DNA of 24,890 nucleotides. Origin: CAZPBC01 sp964584775 (GTDB taxonomy: Bacteria > Chlamydiota > Chlamydiia > Chlamydiales > SLFE01). Below, piece by piece: positions 23,599-24,890 of the stretch; the first letter of the stretch is position 1, and every line of letters starts with the position of its first letter. The notes beneath the pieces were generated by a model, which saw only the letters and a program-made list of their open reading frames with translations, ran no database searches and was not told where the DNA came from. The stretch covers positions 1-24,890 of the forward strand of contig CAZPBC010000028.1 in assembly GCA_964584775.1 (NCBI GenBank). The letters run 5' to 3'. The position numbers were made by a program, and so were the translations under genes.

Positions 23599-23955
23599 TT
23601 ATGAAAAGTAAACTCTCCCTAGATTCACAAAAGAGTGATGCATTTTTTCGCACTCGTAGTGCCCCTTTACTTCATCTTTGAGCTGACAAGCAATCCCGCC
23701 AATCCACTTGGGAATAAAGTCGATCCAACTTCTCTCAGGGTATTGCTCAGAGGCACCTTCCATGAAGTTCATCGGGTGGATGATCATGTTGAAAAGAGTG
23801 TGCCGAACCGCCTCTACAAACGAAAAGACTTGAGTAGCGATCTTCTGCACTTTTTCTGCCACGCAAACCACTTTTTCAGAGACAACTTGGTACGCCTCGG
23901 ATGAAGTCACGTAGCGGACGGCATCTGATAGAAAATTTGTTTTACCAATGCCCAT
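23599..23955 (-). CDS. Array family protein (118 aa)
   Basis: Function not recognised. The family core is at about 36-100: V-F-S-F-V-E-A-V-R-H-T-L-F-N-M, H-P-M-N-F-M, Q-Y-P-E-R-S-W, I-P-K-W-I-G-G-I-A-C-Q-L-K-D-E and H-Y. The tail H-S-F-V-N-L is shared with the 115-residue gene, to which it looks closest. Its ATG shares one base with the stop codon of the upstream member (TAATG), with GGAGG just inside that gene's end, so translation is probably coupled. Confidence 0.87.
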   Translation of the reverse strand: MGIGKTNFLSDAVRYVTSSEAYQVVSEKVVCVAEKVQKIATQVFSFVEAVRHTLFNMIIHPMNFMEGASEQYPERSWIDFIPKWIGGIACQLKDEVKGHYECEKMHHSFVNLGRVYFS

Positions 23956-24365
23956 TATTGACCTCCCCCGCTTTTTTCTTCTGCAAATCTAGCTTGAAGC
24001 TCAGCGTGAACTGCAGTCAAACCTTGATCCTTTGGAGACTCTTCAGTTTTTGTCTGGGTTCCACGTGCTGCTTTGTAGTTAGCCACAAGGTCATCCTTGA
24101 CTTGGAAAAGAGCACCTAGAATCGTGTGAGGAATGAAGGTCATCCAGCTCTTGTTTGGGTATTGCTCATCCGCTCTTGCTTTGAAAGCTAGGGGGTGAAA
24201 TAGCATGTTGAAGAGAGTGTTAAAGGTCGCTTTGATCGATGCAAAAGCAACGCTTGCAGCAGTTTTGACTTTATCAGTCGTCCAAGAGTAAGCTCCTTTA
24301 ACAGTCTCTTGAGCTCTTGTAAAATAACTTTTTTCTACGTTTGGTTTAACATCTGTAGTAATCAT
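23955..24365 (-). CDS. Array family protein (136 aa)
   Basis: Function not recognised. The start at 24365 is chosen because AGGAG lies 6 bases upstream; an upstream in-frame ATG at 24410 adds 15 residues but has no ribosome site. The core is at about 33-97: hydrophobic A-S-V-A-F-A-S-I-K-A-T-F-N-T-L-F-N-M-L-F, H-P-L-A-F-K-A-R, Q-Y-P-N-K-S-W-M-T-F-I-P, Q-V-K-D-D-L and Y. A charged, Gly-ending tail of about 35 residues follows. It is overlapped by the next family gene (TAATG), forming the only tightly coupled pair in the array. Confidence 0.87.
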   Translation of the reverse strand: MITTDVKPNVEKSYFTRAQETVKGAYSWTTDKVKTAASVAFASIKATFNTLFNMLFHPLAFKARADEQYPNKSWMTFIPHTILGALFQVKDDLVANYKAARGTQTKTEESPKDQGLTAVHAELQARFAEEKSGGGQ

Positions 24366-24434
24366 AATCAACTCCTTTTGGTTAATTTCCAAAAAGAATA
24401 CTACACTCAAATTATTAAGATAATATAAATAAAG

Positions 24435-24482
24435 ATAAAAAAACCCACTTAAAATTAGGGTTTAACCTAACTTAAGTGGGTT
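24435..24482 (-). terminator. Rho-independent terminator with two-part stem
   Basis: AACCCACTTAA pairs with TTAAGTGGGTT, and an inner TTAGG/CCTAA stem continues the hairpin; on the minus strand it is followed by a T-run. It lies 30 bases after the stop of the first array gene. Confidence 0.88.
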
Positions 24483-24512
24483 CCAAGACTTCAGACGAGT
24501 CTTCAAGCTGTT

Positions 24513-24839
24513 TTACTCAGCAGCTGAGGCTAACTCAGTAGCTTCAACAGCAACAGGAGCTGTACGCGCAGAGTAGGTCTCTTTAATCATTCCCCAAGGA
24601 AGTTGGTAGATAGATTTAAAAGATCCTGTCTCTTTCATCGCTGTGTAAGTCGCAACAGGATGGCGAACCATCGAGAAAAGAGTGATTGCCACAGAAGCGA
24701 TCGCTTGGAAAACTTTGTTAGCAACGCTTCCGACTTTCTTAGCACCAGCAACGATCATATCTTGACCTTTCTTGCTGTAGCTTTTTGCAGTTTCATACAT
24801 TGAAGCTTTAGGAGCTTCTGTTATTGTCTTGTCACCCAT
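24513..24839 (-). CDS. Array family protein, divergent member (108 aa)
   Basis: Function not recognised. The first and most divergent member. The hydrophobic segment and the H-P are kept (V-F-Q-A-I-A-S-V-A-I-T-L-F-S-M-V-R-H-P, about 43-61), but the Q-x-P-x-x-x-W and Q-x-K-D-D parts are reduced to L-P-W-G-M-I-K-E-T-Y. The tail is Ala/Glu-rich. GGAGG lies 8 bases before the ATG at 24839. A terminator follows. The promoter is presumably in the 51 bases up to the window edge or beyond; nothing decisive was seen there. Confidence 0.85.
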   Translation of the reverse strand: MGDKTITEAPKASMYETAKSYSKKGQDMIVAGAKKVGSVANKVFQAIASVAITLFSMVRHPVATYTAMKETGSFKSIYQLPWGMIKETYSARTAPVAVEATELASAAE

Positions 24840-24890
24840 ATTATTACCTCCAATTGGTTAGGTATAGGTTATTAATATCTCTGTTTTATT

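Noticed and set aside
1..24890. tRNA, rRNA, insertion sequence or phage genes
   Set aside because: No transposase- or integrase-like product, terminal inverted repeats, or recognisable tRNA/rRNA sequence was noticed when reading both strands; a formal search was not possible.

Overview
The window looks like a chromosomal segment of a member of the Chlamydiota, most likely an environmental (Simkania/Waddlia/Parachlamydia-like) lineage. This is an inference. It rests on housekeeping neighbours I associate with chlamydial genomes (folD followed by an apbE-like gene; trxB close to acpS), on large lineage-specific paralogous families, and on proteins with paired hydrophobic segments resembling chlamydial inclusion-membrane (Inc) proteins. 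No rRNA, tRNA, CRISPR array, insertion sequence or phage gene was recognised. Species cannot be assigned by eye.

Layout. (1) 54-3312: a tandem duplication of two secreted or membrane proteins of unknown function. They have near-identical 5' regions and N-terminal hydrophobic domains but unrelated C-terminal halves, and each is followed by a hairpin terminator. (2) 3332-5719: an overlapping plus-strand operon of a polyprenyl-phosphate sugar transferase, a MreD-like membrane protein and the AAA+ ATPase RarA. (3) 5673-6559 (minus): two overlapping genes for small exported proteins that appear to be diverged paralogues of each other. (4) 6697-8575: folD, then a lipoprotein-type FAD:protein FMN transferase (ApbE family). 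(5) 8502-16972 (minus): two giant genes (1592 and 1204 codons) encoding paralogous proteins of unknown function. (6) 17068-18504 (minus): a PutP-type sodium/proline symporter, divergent from trxB and a predicted outer-membrane beta-barrel gene (18610-20375). (7) 20370-21844 (minus): an operon of a membrane-anchored PIN/TRAM protein and acpS. (8) 22067-24839 (minus): a tandem array of five paralogous small proteins sharing an HP-x-x-F ... W ... P ... Q-x-K-D-D ... Y signature, most units followed by their own terminator.

Blocks of conserved metabolism and repair (folate C1 transfer, flavinylation, thioredoxin reduction, proline uptake, acyl-carrier activation, replication-fork repair) thus alternate with three blocks of lineage-specific paralogues. 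The third block, a five-gene family of small hydrophobic proteins, and the giant paralogue pair are the best candidates for an undescribed host-interaction system. That role is inference, since no catalytic domain was recognised in either.
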